This document shows positions 27,981 to 38,866 of a stretch of 64,000 nt of DNA, in pieces. Source of the DNA: Iodobacter fluviatilis (GTDB taxonomy: Bacteria > Pseudomonadota > Gammaproteobacteria > Burkholderiales > Chitinibacteraceae); assembly GCF_004194535.1 (NCBI RefSeq), contig NZ_CP025781.1, positions 3,410,001 through 3,474,000 on the forward strand, given 5' to 3'. The notes below the pieces were generated by a model. That model had not been told where the DNA came from. It did not search any database and saw only the letters and a program-made list of their open reading frames with translations. The translations under genes were made by a program, and so were the position numbers. Numbering within the stretch: position 1 is the stretch's first letter; each line of letters opens with the position of its first letter.

Positions 27981-29060
27981 ATGAAAAAAAATATTAGAGT
28001 GATCGTCATTGATGATTCTGCATTAATGAGAAACCTGTTAAAAGAAATTATTGATGAAGCACCCGATTTAGAATGCATTGCAACCGCACCAGACCCCTTG
28101 ATTGCTCGGGAAAAAATCCGAGAGCTTAATCCAGATGTGATTACTCTTGATATTGAAATGCCCAAGATGGATGGCCTAGAGTTTCTTGAGCGGCTTATGC
28201 GGCTTAAACCCACGCCAGTGATTATGATATCCTCGTTAACTGAACAGGGTTCTGAAGCGGCCCTCCGCGCCTTAGAATTAGGTGCGGTGGATATTATTGC
28301 CAAGCCAAAGTTGGATATTGTGCGTGGAATTCAAGGATATGCCGATGATATTCGGGAAAAAATCCGCAGTGCTGCGGGGGCTAAAGTGAAGCCAATGCTT
28401 AGCAGTGTTACTCCAAACCATTCGGCAGACGTGGTGCTTCCTAAAGTCTCTAAACCCATTTTAAAAACAGAAAAATTAATTATTGTGGGGGCCTCAACAG
28501 GCGGAACTGAAGCATTAAAAGAATTTTTAATGCCTATGCCCCCCGATTCGCCGGCGATATTAATTGCCCAGCATATGCCCGAAATGTTTACTAAGTCTTT
28601 TGCTGCTCGCTTAGATTCTTTATGCCGTCTTACTGTTAAAGAGGCAGAGCAGGGTGAGCGTATATTGCCTGGGCATGCCTATATTGCTCCAGGGCATTCG
28701 CATTTAATGCTTGGGGTATCAGGGGCGAATTACGTTTGTCAATTGTCTCAAGGTGAGCCAGTAAATCGTCATAGACCTTCGGTAGATGTATTGTTTAGAT
28801 CTGTGGCTAATTTAGCGGGGAAAAATGCCATTGGGGTTATTTTGACGGGCATGGGCAAAGATGGTGCAGTTGGCATGCTGGAAATGAAGCAGGCGGGTTC
28901 CTATAACTTTGCCCAAGATGAAGCTAGCTGCGTGGTATTTGGCATGCCTAAAGAAGCCATTGCCTTGGGTGGGGTGCATGAAATTCTGCCATTAAAAGAT
29001 ATTTCTACTCGCGTGCTTGGGTTTTTAACCTTGCATGGTGGGCGTAATGTACGAATTTAA
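27981..29060 (+). CDS. cheB: Chemotaxis methylesterase/response regulator CheB
   Basis: About 359 residues: receiver domain (acceptor Asp in [16 protein letters not shown]) and C-terminal methylesterase with the catalytic Ser in [11 protein letters not shown], His in AQHMPEMFT and Asp in [10 protein letters not shown]. It removes methyl groups from MCPs when phosphorylated by CheA2. Two adjacent ATGs (27978, 27981) could start it. Confidence 0.95.
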   Translation: MKKNIRVIVIDDSALMRNLLKEIIDEAPDLECIATAPDPLIAREKIRELNPDVITLDIEMPKMDGLEFLERLMRLKPTPVIMISSLTEQGSEAALRALELGAVDIIAKPKLDIVRGIQGYADDIREKIRSAAGAKVKPMLSSVTPNHSADVVLPKVSKPILKTEKLIIVGASTGGTEALKEFLMPMPPDSPAILIAQHMPEMFTKSFAARLDSLCRLTVKEAEQGERILPGHAYIAPGHSHLMLGVSGANYVCQLSQGEPVNRHRPSVDVLFRSVANLAGKNAIGVILTGMGKDGAVGMLEMKQAGSYNFAQDEASCVVFGMPKEAIALGGVHEILPLKDISTRVLGFLTLHGGRNVRI

Positions 29061-29215
29061 TAGCAGACCTTGAATACCCTATCTTTTGTTAGAGTATTGT
29101 CTTGCGTATGAAAAGTGCCCTTAACTATCAATAGTATGTAACGACTATTTTTAAGACGTGCCTTGTGTTATTTAGAAATAAAGGTTTTTCGAAACCCCCG
29201 ATAGTGAAGCAGGCA

Positions 29216-30568
29216 ATGAGCTTACCGATTTTAATTGTTGAAGATGATGATGACTTAAGAGAGGCACTGGCCGATACCCTTGAGTTAGGCGGCTATACGG
29301 TTTTGCTGGCAGAAGAAGGGCAGGATGCTCTGAATATTCTAGAAAAAAACCGCGTAGGTTTAGTGCTATCTGATGTGCAAATGCAGCCCATAGATGGCGA
29401 GGCGCTGCTGCAAGAAATTAAATTACTCTATCCCTACCTCCCTGTTATTTTAATGACGGCCTATGGTGTGATTGAAAAAGCTGTGGCCGCTTTACATGCT
29501 GGTGCATGTCATTATTTGCCCAAGCCCTTTGAGCCTGATCGTCTACTACAAGAAGTGGCTAAATATATGCTGGGGGCGGGCGATGAGCATGATGTCATTG
29601 CTGAAGATCCTGCCATGCTTAGCCTATTAGATATGTCGCGGCGGGTGGCTTTGTCAGATGCATCCGTCATGATTACCGGCGAGTCTGGTACGGGAAAGGA
29701 GGTGCTTGCTAAGTTTTTGCACCGCAATAGTGATCGTGCTGCTCGGCCTTTTGTGGCTATTAACTGTGCTGCGATTCCAGAAACTTTATTAGAATCCACT
29801 CTGTTTGGGCATGAAAAGGGCTCATTTACGGGGGCTGCAACCCAGCACTTGGGCAAGTTTGAACAAGCCAATGGCGGTACTTTATTATTAGATGAAATCT
29901 CTGAAATGCCGCTGGTGCTGCAGGCTAAATTGCTACGCGTGCTTCAAGAGCGTGAAGTCGAGCGGGTCGGGGGTAGTCGGCCGATACAGATTGATATCCG
30001 TGTTTTAGCCACTTCAAATCGAGATATGAAGCAAGAAGTGGCGGCTGGGCGGTTTCGAGAAGATTTGTTTTACCGCTTAAATGTATTTCCATTGCATTTA
30101 CCCGCATTGCGTGAGCGTAGTAATGATATTTTGCCTTTGGCTAAAGCCATGGTGGCTAGGCATGCTGCTAGGCAAAAACGCCGTATTCCCGTTTTATCAG
30201 CTGGTGCTGTATCGGCTCTGCTTGCAAATGCTTGGGAAGGGAATATTCGTGAATTAGATAATGTGATGCAGCGTGCTTTGATTTTAGCGCCAGGAGATGA
30301 AATCTCTGCAGAGCACCTTTATTTGCCAGTGCACTCTTCTGCGGCAAATGTTGCCGCTTTGCAGACATTGAGCGGCGATTTAGCCCCTGTAGATATGCCG
30401 GTTGTCGTAAGTGATATTAAAGAGTTGGAAAAAAAGCATATATTGGAAACACTTAAGTCTTTAGGTGGCGCGCGTAAATCTACTGCAGAAAAACTTGGGA
30501 TGAGTGAAAGAACGCTAAGGTATAAATTACAGCAATATCGTGAGCAAAATCCTGATCTATTGATCTAA
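29216..30568 (+). CDS. fleR: Sigma54-dependent response regulator, FleR/FlrC-like
   Basis: 450 residues from the ATG at 29216; a longer frame begins at GTG 29165. Receiver domain (acceptor Asp in LVLSDVQMQPIDGE), AAA+ domain with Walker A GESGTGKE, the sigma54-contact loop GSFTGA (a variant of GAFTGA), Walker B LLLDEISEMP and WEGNIRELDN, and a Fis-type HTH (KSTAEKLGMSERTLRYKLQQ). It should activate class III flagellar promoters with the FleS-like kinase. It directly precedes fliE, whose promoter carries a sigma54 site. Confidence 0.9.
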   Translation: MSLPILIVEDDDDLREALADTLELGGYTVLLAEEGQDALNILEKNRVGLVLSDVQMQPIDGEALLQEIKLLYPYLPVILMTAYGVIEKAVAALHAGACHYLPKPFEPDRLLQEVAKYMLGAGDEHDVIAEDPAMLSLLDMSRRVALSDASVMITGESGTGKEVLAKFLHRNSDRAARPFVAINCAAIPETLLESTLFGHEKGSFTGAATQHLGKFEQANGGTLLLDEISEMPLVLQAKLLRVLQEREVERVGGSRPIQIDIRVLATSNRDMKQEVAAGRFREDLFYRLNVFPLHLPALRERSNDILPLAKAMVARHAARQKRRIPVLSAGAVSALLANAWEGNIRELDNVMQRALILAPGDEISAEHLYLPVHSSAANVAALQTLSGDLAPVDMPVVVSDIKELEKKHILETLKSLGGARKSTAEKLGMSERTLRYKLQQYREQNPDLLI

Positions 30569-30664
30569 GTGCCGTTTTTTCAACGGTGAGGGTTTGGGCG
30601 AGCTAAGGCTGAGTAAAACAGAATAATGGGTATTTTTCCTAATTTGCTATGGGCTTGTTGTAAG

Positions 30665-30680
30665 TGGCGCGAGTATTGCT
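30665..30680 (+). promoter_or_regulatory. Sigma54 promoter upstream of fliE
   Basis: TGGCGCGAGTATTGCT matches the -24/-12 consensus at all but one conserved position, with GG and GC exactly 10 bp apart. It lies about 140 bp before fliE, as expected for a FleR-activated class II/III operon. Confidence 0.75.
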
Positions 30681-30821
30681 TGCGGTAGATGAATCTAAAC
30701 ACCTACAATTTAAAAGCGTGTTCTTACTGAGTGTTTCTATCGGCCTAGCCTTATTGTACAAGCTGACACCTGCCTTGATGGCAGCAAACATTGATTAAGG
30801 GCTTAAAAGGGGATATAAGTC

Positions 30822-31145
30822 ATGAGCGTGCAAGGAATCGATCAGGTTCTTAGCGAATTAAAAGCGATGTCTACTCAAGCGGGTGGGCAGGCTGCGTCGC
30901 AAGTAAAGCCTACTGCCGGCTCACCTGATTTTGCATCGATGTTAAAGTCTTCCTTGGATCAAGTGAATCAAGTGCAACAAGACGCACAAGCTCAACAGCT
31001 TGCGTTTCAGTCAGGAGCGCCAGAAGCCAATTTGCAAGACGTAATGGTATCCTTGCAAAAAGCCAGTCTCTCATTCCAAACCATGGTGCAGGTGCGCAAT
31101 AAGCTAGTTAGTGCTTATCAGGAAGTCATGAATATGCAGGTCTAA
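30822..31145 (+). CDS. fliE: Flagellar hook-basal body protein FliE
   Basis: 107 residues, the usual size. The C-terminal LQDVMVSLQKASLSFQTMVQ, VRNKLVSAYQEVMNMQV is the conserved FliE signature that links the MS ring to the rod. It is the first gene of fliEFGHIJ, preceded by an AGGGGAT ribosome site. Confidence 0.96.
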   Translation: MSVQGIDQVLSELKAMSTQAGGQAASQVKPTAGSPDFASMLKSSLDQVNQVQQDAQAQQLAFQSGAPEANLQDVMVSLQKASLSFQTMVQVRNKLVSAYQEVMNMQV

Positions 31146-31246
31146 AGCTTAGCCTAGGCTAGCCTGAATATTTCATGTAAGCACTGATGAAATATTTAGA
31201 CTAGAATTTAGACAGGCTATTTAAAGCCTGCATAGGATTTTGACGT

Positions 31247-32962
31247 ATGGCAGAGGTAAGTGTAGCGGCAGATAACAATCTGATTACAGCAAGAGGATTT
31301 GGGGTTGCGCGTGAGCGCTTCGCCGCGCTTTCGTCTGGGCGTAAGATTGGATTAATGGTTGCCGTGGCCGCAGTGATTGCGCTTATTGTGGGTAATTTAC
31401 TTTGGTCTAAAGAGCCAGCCTATCGTGTTTTATTTACCAATATTCCTGATAAAGATGGCGGTGCCATCGTTCAATCGCTACAGCAAATGAATGTGCCCTA
31501 TAAGCTTGATCCTGGCGGCACTATTTCTGTAACGGCCGATAAAATATATGACGTTAGATTAAAACTCGCCGCACAGGGATTGCCTAAATCAGGTAATGCG
31601 GGGTTTGAGCTGCTCGATAATCAAAAATTTGGCGTTTCTCAATTTGCTGAGCAAGTCAATTATCAACGTGCAATTGAAGGTGAATTAGCGCGCTCAATTG
31701 AAACGGTTGCATCGGTGAGTAAAGCACGGGTGCATTTAGCCATGCCTAAACAAACCGTGTTTTTGCGTGATCAGCAAAAACCTACGGCCTCCGTGATGTT
31801 AACTTTATATCCAGGGCGAATATTAGATGGTGGCCAGGTAGCAGGGATTATCCATTTAGTTTCCTCTAGCATCCCTGAATTGCCCATTAAAAACGTGACC
31901 ATTGTGGATCAAGATGGCAATTTATTATCTAAATTGCCGGAAATGAGCCAAAACAATTTAGACCCGCGGCAATTACTTTATGTACAACACGTAGAGAAAG
32001 GTTTTGTTGAGCGGGTAGAAACCATTTTGGCACCGCTGGTGGGTAAAGAAAATGTAAAAGCCGAAGTAACGGCGCAAATTGATTTCGCTGAGATTGAGCA
32101 AACTTCGGAGTCGTTTAAGCCAAATTCACCGCCTAATAGCTCGGCCATGCGCAGTCAGCAAACTTTGGATTTACAAGGTAAATCCAGTAGTGAATCGGCT
32201 GGTGGTGTGCCTGGTGCATTATCTAATCAGCCGCCAGGCGCAGCGGCGGCACCTATTACAGCGCCAGTTGCTTCCGGCGCTTCAGAGGCACTCAGTAGTG
32301 GCAGTGCCAATAGTCGTAAGGAAGCCACGATTAATTATGAAGTGGATAAAACCATTCAGCATGTGAAGCAGCAAGTAGGAGGAGTGAAGCGCTTATCCGC
32401 GGCCGTAGTACTTAACTATAAGCCAGGTAAAGGTAAAGACGGAAAAATGACATACCTGCCGTTTAGCCCACAAGAAATGACTCAGATCAATAATCTAGTC
32501 CGAGAAGCGATAGGGTATAACAAAGAGCGTGGTGATTCGGTGAATGTGGTGAATGCTGCATTTGCCGATTCCTTGCCCCTTGAAGAGAAGAAAATTAAAG
32601 ATCAGGCCTTGGCTTATATTCAAACTAATGCCACCGATGTGGGCAAGCTAGCGCTCATTGCCATTGTTGTGTTGTATTTGCTGTTGTTTGTTTTGCGCCC
32701 ACTGATGAAGGATATGGCCAAAACCCGCGAAGAAGCCCGTATACAAGAGTTGGATTTTGGCGAAACCCTAGGGACAGATGGCGATACTGAGCAGAGCCCA
32801 GAAGAAGATGAAAATCAAAACAGCCTGGCAGCCTATGAAGTGCTATTGCAGAAGGCTAGAGAGTTGGCTAAGGACGATCCTCGCATGGTGGCCACTATCT
32901 TGCGTGAATGGATGTTAAGTAGCGGTGATGATAAAGGCGGTGGTCCTAATAAAAAGGGATAA
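31247..32962 (+). CDS. fliF: Flagellar MS-ring protein FliF
   Basis: 571 residues with two membrane helices (about 35-52 and 470-488) and the YscJ/FliF fold (YRVLFTNIPDKDGGAIVQSL, GFELLDNQKFGVSQFAEQVNYQRA). It forms the MS ring of the basal body. The C-terminus (ARELAKDDPRMVATILREW) is the FliG-binding tail. A short inverted repeat (AATATTTCAT / ATGAAATATT) lies in the leader at about 31168-31199. Confidence 0.97.
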   Translation: MAEVSVAADNNLITARGFGVARERFAALSSGRKIGLMVAVAAVIALIVGNLLWSKEPAYRVLFTNIPDKDGGAIVQSLQQMNVPYKLDPGGTISVTADKIYDVRLKLAAQGLPKSGNAGFELLDNQKFGVSQFAEQVNYQRAIEGELARSIETVASVSKARVHLAMPKQTVFLRDQQKPTASVMLTLYPGRILDGGQVAGIIHLVSSSIPELPIKNVTIVDQDGNLLSKLPEMSQNNLDPRQLLYVQHVEKGFVERVETILAPLVGKENVKAEVTAQIDFAEIEQTSESFKPNSPPNSSAMRSQQTLDLQGKSSSESAGGVPGALSNQPPGAAAAPITAPVASGASEALSSGSANSRKEATINYEVDKTIQHVKQQVGGVKRLSAAVVLNYKPGKGKDGKMTYLPFSPQEMTQINNLVREAIGYNKERGDSVNVVNAAFADSLPLEEKKIKDQALAYIQTNATDVGKLALIAIVVLYLLLFVLRPLMKDMAKTREEARIQELDFGETLGTDGDTEQSPEEDENQNSLAAYEVLLQKARELAKDDPRMVATILREWMLSSGDDKGGGPNKKG

Positions 32963-33146
32963 CAACTTTAAGAAAGAAGCGATACTTAGCCCCCAATGGC
33001 TTAAGTGCTTAGGGTTATCAACGTGACTGGCAAACTGCTAAGGCTGAATGAGTGGCCTTTGTACTGATTCACACTGGCATTTTATTGCAGCATATAACTA
33101 AAAAAAGATGTTGTGAAGCAATGCTTTAAGCCTTGAGGAGCAAACC

Positions 33147-34154
33147 ATGGCTGCTGATTTAAAGGACGAAGGGGTGCGCAAATGCGCTCTCTTGCTAATG
33201 ACTTTGGGCGAAGACGTGGCCGTTGAAGTGTTTAAGTTTTTAGGCCCCAAGGAAGTGCAAAAGCTAGGCTTTGCCGTTGCGGGGATGGATGGGGTAAAGC
33301 GTGAAGAGATTGGTATCGTGCTCGGCGATTTTATTGCCTCCACGCAGAATCGAGCCAACTTGGGAGCGGCGGATGAATATATTCGATCGGTATTAACTAA
33401 AGCGTTAGGGACTGATAAGGCCGCTAATTTGCTTGATCGCATTTTGCAGGGTAATGATAATAACGGGATTGAGTCTTTAAAATGGATGGATTCATCTGCG
33501 GTTGCTGAGCTTATTAAAAATGAGCATCCGCAAATTATTGCGACCATCTTGGTGCATTTAGAATCCGATCAATCAGCGGAAGTTTTAAGCTGTTTTGTAG
33601 AGCGGCTGCGTAATGATGTGCTGCTGCGGATTGCCACCTTAGAAGGCGTGCAGCCAGTTGCCTTGAAAGAGTTGAATGACGTGCTTACGCAATTGATGTC
33701 TGGCACTGATAAGGTGAAAAAGAGCGCCATGGGTGGTGTGCAAATGACTGCCGATATTCTCAACTTTATGGGTGGAGTGATAGAGGCTGCTGCGATTTCT
33801 AGTGTACGTGATTACGATCCAGAGCTGGCACAAAAAATTCAGGACAAAATGTTTACCTTCGACAATATTATAGATATTGATGACCGGGGTATTCAACTCT
33901 TGATGCGCGAAATTCAATCCGATTCCTTGGTGATTTCGCTGAAGGGTACGAGCCAAGCACTCAAAGAAAAGATCTTTAAAAATATGTCTTCACGGGCTGC
34001 TGAAATGCTGCGTGACGATTTAGAAGCACGTGGACCGGTTAAGCTATCTGATGTTGAAGCTGAGCAAAAAGAAATCCTTAAAATCGTGCGACGTTTGGCC
34101 GATGAAGGACAAATTGTCTTGGGTGGTAAGGGTGATGAAGGCTTGGTTGAGTAA
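33147..34154 (+). CDS. fliG: Flagellar motor switch protein FliG
   Basis: 335 residues. N-terminal FliF-binding domain (KCALLLMTLGEDVAVEVFKFL), middle domain with NEHPQIIATILVHLESDQSA, and C-terminal torque domain with DNIIDIDDRGIQLLMREI and SSRAAEMLRDDLEARGPV, carrying the charged residues that interact with the stator. Length is normal. Confidence 0.97.
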   Translation: MAADLKDEGVRKCALLLMTLGEDVAVEVFKFLGPKEVQKLGFAVAGMDGVKREEIGIVLGDFIASTQNRANLGAADEYIRSVLTKALGTDKAANLLDRILQGNDNNGIESLKWMDSSAVAELIKNEHPQIIATILVHLESDQSAEVLSCFVERLRNDVLLRIATLEGVQPVALKELNDVLTQLMSGTDKVKKSAMGGVQMTADILNFMGGVIEAAAISSVRDYDPELAQKIQDKMFTFDNIIDIDDRGIQLLMREIQSDSLVISLKGTSQALKEKIFKNMSSRAAEMLRDDLEARGPVKLSDVEAEQKEILKIVRRLADEGQIVLGGKGDEGLVE

Positions 34155-34298
34155 TGAGAGTGATAAAAAGTCCATCTTTAGGCATGCTGCAGTGCTGCAC
34201 TTTAATGAATTACCTTGATATATCAAATAGACACTGCATCGTGTTTATTCAATCTTGCCTTGAATTATTTAGAATAATAGGCTTTTCGAGACCCTCTA

Positions 34299-35337
<1,039 letters not shown>

Positions 35338-35345
<8 letters not shown>

Positions 35346-36735
35346 AGCATTGCAAGGTTGTAGCCAATATTTGGCTGATTGCAAAGATGCGGTACGCTGG
35401 ATGCGGCCGTGGCTGCCGCGTGGGCGCTTAGTGCGGGTGTCGGGTTTGGTTTTAGAGGCAGTAGGTTTACGCCTTGCCATTGGTGCATCTTGCGATGTAA
35501 TGACGCCTAGTGGTGCATCGGTAGAGGCTGTAGTGGTGGGCTTTCACGAGGATAGGCTGTTTTTGATGCCGATCGCGGAGATTTACGGTGTAGAACCCGG
35601 CGCGCAAGTGGTGCCACATGAGGATGTGGAAGCGTGGGTGCCTGATTATGGCCACCCAAGGCCACCGCAGCGGCGTTTAGAAGACCATGGTCGGCAAATG
35701 CCAGTAGGCTGGGGGTTGCTTGGGCGAATTTTAGACGGCCTAGGGCGGCCGCTAGATGGCAAGGGGCGTATTGAGCACGATGATTACATGCCACTTTTTG
35801 CTCGTCCTTATAACCCAATGACGCGAGAGCCAGTACGCCACGTCATGGATGTGGGCGTGCGGGCGATTAATGCCATGCTCACAGTGGGGCGTGGTCAGCG
35901 TTTGGGTTTGTTTGCGGGCTCGGGTGTGGGTAAATCGGTGCTGCTCGGCATGATGGCGCGCTACACCACCGCCGACGTAGTGGTGGTGGGTTTGATTGGT
36001 GAGCGTGGGCGTGAGGTGAAAGATTTTATTGAGAATATTTTGGGTGACGAGGGCTTAAAGCGCTCGGTGGTGGTGGCGACTCCCGCCGATACGCCGCCCC
36101 TGCTACGTTTATACGGCGCTGCTTATGCCACTTCGATTGCCGAGTATTTTAGAAACCAGGGCAAGCATGTTTTGCTGATTATGGATTCGCTCACGCGTTA
36201 CGCTATGGCGCAGCGGGAGATCGCTTTGGCTGTGGGTGAGCCACCAGCCACCAAAGGTTATCCAGCCTCGGTCTTTGCACGCTTGCCACAATTGGTAGAG
36301 CGAGCAGGGAATGCGGAAGAAGGCGGTGGCTCGATTACTGCCTTCTATACTGTGTTATCCGAAGGAGACGATCAGCAGGACCCGATTGCCGATAATGCAC
36401 GGGCTATTTTAGATGGTCATTTTGTGCTGAGCCGTCAGTTGGCTGAAGCGGGGCATTATCCTGCTATTGATATTGAGGCATCGATTAGCCGTGTGATGAA
36501 CGATATTATTTCTCCAGAAGAATTTGCAGTGGTGCGGCGCTTTAAATATCTTTACTCTCGCTATCAGCGCAGCCGTGATTTGATTAGCGTGGGCGCTTAT
36601 GTACCGGGCTCTGATCCCGTTTTGGATGAAGCCATTCGACGTAATCCTAGCTTTGAGACTTTTTTGCAGCAAGGAATTAGCGAGTGCGAGCCCTATGATG
36701 CGGCTAGAATGAAGCTTTCACAGCTATTAATGTGA
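35338..36735 (+). CDS. fliI: Flagellar export ATPase FliI
   Basis: 465 residues from the ATG that overlaps the fliH stop (ATGA). F1-beta-like: Walker [18 protein letters not shown], Walker [19 protein letters not shown], and [18 protein letters not shown]. It powers secretion of flagellar subunits with FliH and FliJ. Confidence 0.97.
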
Positions 36736-36755
36736 GCTAAGCAGGAGTTGTAGAC

Positions 36756-37187
36756 GTGGCCCAGTTTCGGTTTGCTTTCTTATTAGAGCTGGCAATTGAT
36801 GCACGTGAAGATGCGGCACGGCTAATGCAAGCTTCGCAGGCGCTGTGGTTGAGTGCCCAAGGTAAGCTGGATCAAATTGATCAATATCGGGTTGAATATC
36901 GAGCAAGATTGTTAAATAACGGCCAAGGTGGCATGGGTATTTCACAGTGGCGTGATTTTCAATTGTTTTTAGCCAAGCTCGATGATGTGGCATTGTCACA
37001 GCAGCAAGAGATTAATCGTTTACTCGCTGTTTATGAAAGTCAGCGTGATGTATGGCTGGAGTGTGAAAAAAAAGTAAAAGCATTTGAGGCTTTAAAAAAG
37101 CGTCATTTAAGCGCTGAAATGCAAAAAGAATTACGTAATGAGCAGCGTATGAATGATGAATTTAATACGCGACCAAGGGCCCGCTAG
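36756..37187 (+). CDS. fliJ: Flagellar export chaperone FliJ
   Basis: 143 residues, nearly all helical with coiled-coil character, starting AQFRFAFLLELAID and having the basic tail KALKKRHLSAEMQKE. Size, form and position right after fliI define it. It ends the flagellar run in this window; no fliK follows. Confidence 0.9.
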   Translation: MAQFRFAFLLELAIDAREDAARLMQASQALWLSAQGKLDQIDQYRVEYRARLLNNGQGGMGISQWRDFQLFLAKLDDVALSQQQEINRLLAVYESQRDVWLECEKKVKAFEALKKRHLSAEMQKELRNEQRMNDEFNTRPRAR

Positions 37188-37349
37188 TTTGGAGATGAGT
37201 ATCTCTTTGGCATGGCGCTTATCCACGCATAAACTGAGTCTAACTAAGGATAAGATGTGGATAAGTCAATTAGGTGGCTGATTTGTATAGATAAAAATAA
37301 GCCGCTTAATTTTTAATCAATTTTATTTTTAGCGCTAAAGCATAAAAAA

Positions 37350-37381
37350 GGTCGGCTTGTTTTAAATTGGCTAAGCCGACC
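37350..37381. terminator. Bidirectional terminator between fliJ and the YqhA-family gene
   Basis: GGTCGGCTT and AAGCCGACC form a 9-bp stem with a 14-nt loop, with A-rich sequence on the left and GTTTTA on the right. It can end both the fli operon and the convergent minus-strand gene. Confidence 0.65.
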
Positions 37382-37388
37382 GTTTTAC

Positions 37389-37901
37389 TTAGTGCTTTGG
37401 GCTGCCTGCTGCAATTCTATCCATCACTGCAAACATGACGCCTGATACAACAAAAGTCAGGTGGATACCAATCAACCATGCCAGCTCGGTATGGTCTGTG
37501 GATTTTATATTCATAAATGCCTTGAGCAGATCAATGGCTGAAATCGCCACAATAGAACCAATCAACTTAAGTTTTAAATCTGCGTAGCTAACCTTGCCCA
37601 TCCAGGAGGGCTTGTCCACCGATTGATGGGCAATATCAAGTTTAGAAATGAAATTCTCATAGCCACTAAAAATCACAATCAACAATAGATTGGCGACTAA
37701 AGTCACATCTACCATCCCTAAAATGGCAATGATTAAATTGCCATCCCCCGTAATCAGGGCGTTGAACATGCCTAAGAGTTCTTTGAGCATTTTAGCAAAC
37801 AGCGCGACCACGCCCAAAATCAGCGCCAAATAAAAAGGTGCGAGCAGCCATCTGCTCTGAAAGATCACCTTTTCTAATAACTCTTCAATGCGTATTTTCA
37901 T
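37389..37901 (-). CDS. YqhA/UPF0114 (TIGR00645) family membrane protein
   Basis: 170 residues with three to four membrane helices (WLLAPFYLALILGVVALF, TLVANLLLIVIFSGYENF, LIGIHLTFVVSGVMFAVMD). The EKVIFQSRWLLAPFYL start and SGYENFISKLD are family hallmarks. The function of this family is unknown. It is convergent to fliJ. Confidence 0.85.
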   Translation of the reverse strand: MKIRIEELLEKVIFQSRWLLAPFYLALILGVVALFAKMLKELLGMFNALITGDGNLIIAILGMVDVTLVANLLLIVIFSGYENFISKLDIAHQSVDKPSWMGKVSYADLKLKLIGSIVAISAIDLLKAFMNIKSTDHTELAWLIGIHLTFVVSGVMFAVMDRIAAGSPKH

Positions 37902-38020
37902 TTATAAATACTCCAAAAATAAGCAGTAATCATTGGGGTTGCTGTGGCACAAATCAAGGCTAGCATTGATGTTAGCAAGAAAAAACGCGTGCGTCATACC
38001 TTGGCTCGGAGAAGTTTGCA

Positions 38021-38049
38021 TTGCTTCAAATCAAAGAACTTATTATAAT
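38021..38049 (+). promoter_or_regulatory. Sigma70 promoter of the second cyd locus
   Basis: TTGCTT (38021-38026) and a perfect TATAAT (38044-38049), 17 bp apart. The start point would fall inside the adjoining palindrome, giving a leader of about 25 nt before the ATG at 38080. Confidence 0.6.
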
Positions 38050-38068
38050 TTCAGTAATTACTGAAATT
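38047..38068. promoter_or_regulatory. 22-bp perfect palindrome, probable autoregulatory operator
   Basis: AATTTCAGTAA and TTACTGAAATT are exact inverted arms with no spacer. It overlaps the -10 box and the expected start point of the GbsR/MarR-type gene, as expected for a dimeric winged-helix repressor that blocks its own promoter. Confidence 0.6.
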
Positions 38069-38079
38069 TGGAATATTCC

Positions 38080-38634
38080 ATGAATCTCTCACCAATCAAC
38101 GAACGTTTTGTACTGCATTTTGGCGAAATGGGGAGTCGCTGGGGGGTCAATCGCACCGTGGGGCAAATGTACGCGCTGCTGTTTATTTCACCTAAGGCTT
38201 TAAATTCTGATGAAATTGCTGAGCAACTCGGGTTTTCTCGTTCCAATGTCAGCATGGGTATGAAGGAGCTACTGTCATGGAAGCTCTGCAAATTAGTGCA
38301 TAAACCAGGTGATCGACGCGATTACTTTGAAACGCCCAAAGATGTCTGGGAAATTTTTAGATCATTAGTAGAAGAAAAACGTAAGCGCGAGATCGAGCCA
38401 ACGCTCACTTTGCTACGCGATGCCTTGATGGACGAGGCAACTTCAGAAGCGGATAAACACGCACAACAGCGTATGCGCGAAATGCACGAGTTGATTGAGC
38501 TGGCCACGGGTTGGTTTGATGAAGTGCAGCATTTATCTCCTGAAACCTTAGAAAGCCTGATGCGATTAGGTTCAAAAGTACAAAAAGTATTGAGTTTCGC
38601 AGGGCATTTACGCCCTGGTGGGCGTGGAGAGTAA
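38080..38634 (+). CDS. GbsR/MarR-family transcriptional regulator
   Basis: 184 residues from ATG 38080 (an upstream TTG adds four). Winged HTH with LNSDEIAEQLGFSRSNVSMG and the wing KPGDRRDYFETPKD, then a helical dimerisation tail. It is the first gene of the second bd-oxidase locus; its stop is directly followed by cydP, so it probably controls the oxidase genes. The signal is not evident. Confidence 0.85.
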   Translation: MNLSPINERFVLHFGEMGSRWGVNRTVGQMYALLFISPKALNSDEIAEQLGFSRSNVSMGMKELLSWKLCKLVHKPGDRRDYFETPKDVWEIFRSLVEEKRKREIEPTLTLLRDALMDEATSEADKHAQQRMREMHELIELATGWFDEVQHLSPETLESLMRLGSKVQKVLSFAGHLRPGGRGE

Positions 38635-38823
38635 ATGATGCGAATCAACAAGTGTTTACCTTTGTGGCAGGAAATTACCGTGGTGCTGCTGATAAAGATG
38701 GCCTTGTTATTTGTCATCTGGAAATGCTTTTTTTCTGAGCCAGTGGCCAAGCATATGTTGGTGCCACAACCCATGGTGGCGGAGCGATTTCTTGGTACTG
38801 CATCTAGCCCATTGACGAAGTAA
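38635..38823 (+). CDS. cydP: Cytochrome oxidase putative small subunit CydP
   Basis: 62 residues (an adjacent ATG at 38638 would give 61): a basic N-terminus, EITVVLLIKMALLFVIWKCFF as a single membrane helix, then SEPVAKHMLVP. The pattern EIT-VLLIK-FFSEP fits the small CydP proteins found next to cydAB in some beta- and gammaproteobacteria. A direct role in the oxidase is not proven. It starts at the base following the regulator's stop. Confidence 0.75.
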   Translation: MMRINKCLPLWQEITVVLLIKMALLFVIWKCFFSEPVAKHMLVPQPMVAERFLGTASSPLTK

Positions 38824-38866
38824 CACAACGCCAGCTGTAGCATTAACTATCTATAAAGGATTTTTT

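Noticed and set aside
29165-29215. GTG-started extension of the FleR-like protein
   Set aside because: The extension lacks conserved residues and the receiver domain begins at the ATG at 29216.
33087-33103. Sigma54-like TGGCA...TTGC before fliG
   Set aside because: GG and GC are 9 bp apart instead of 10, so it is unlikely to be functional.
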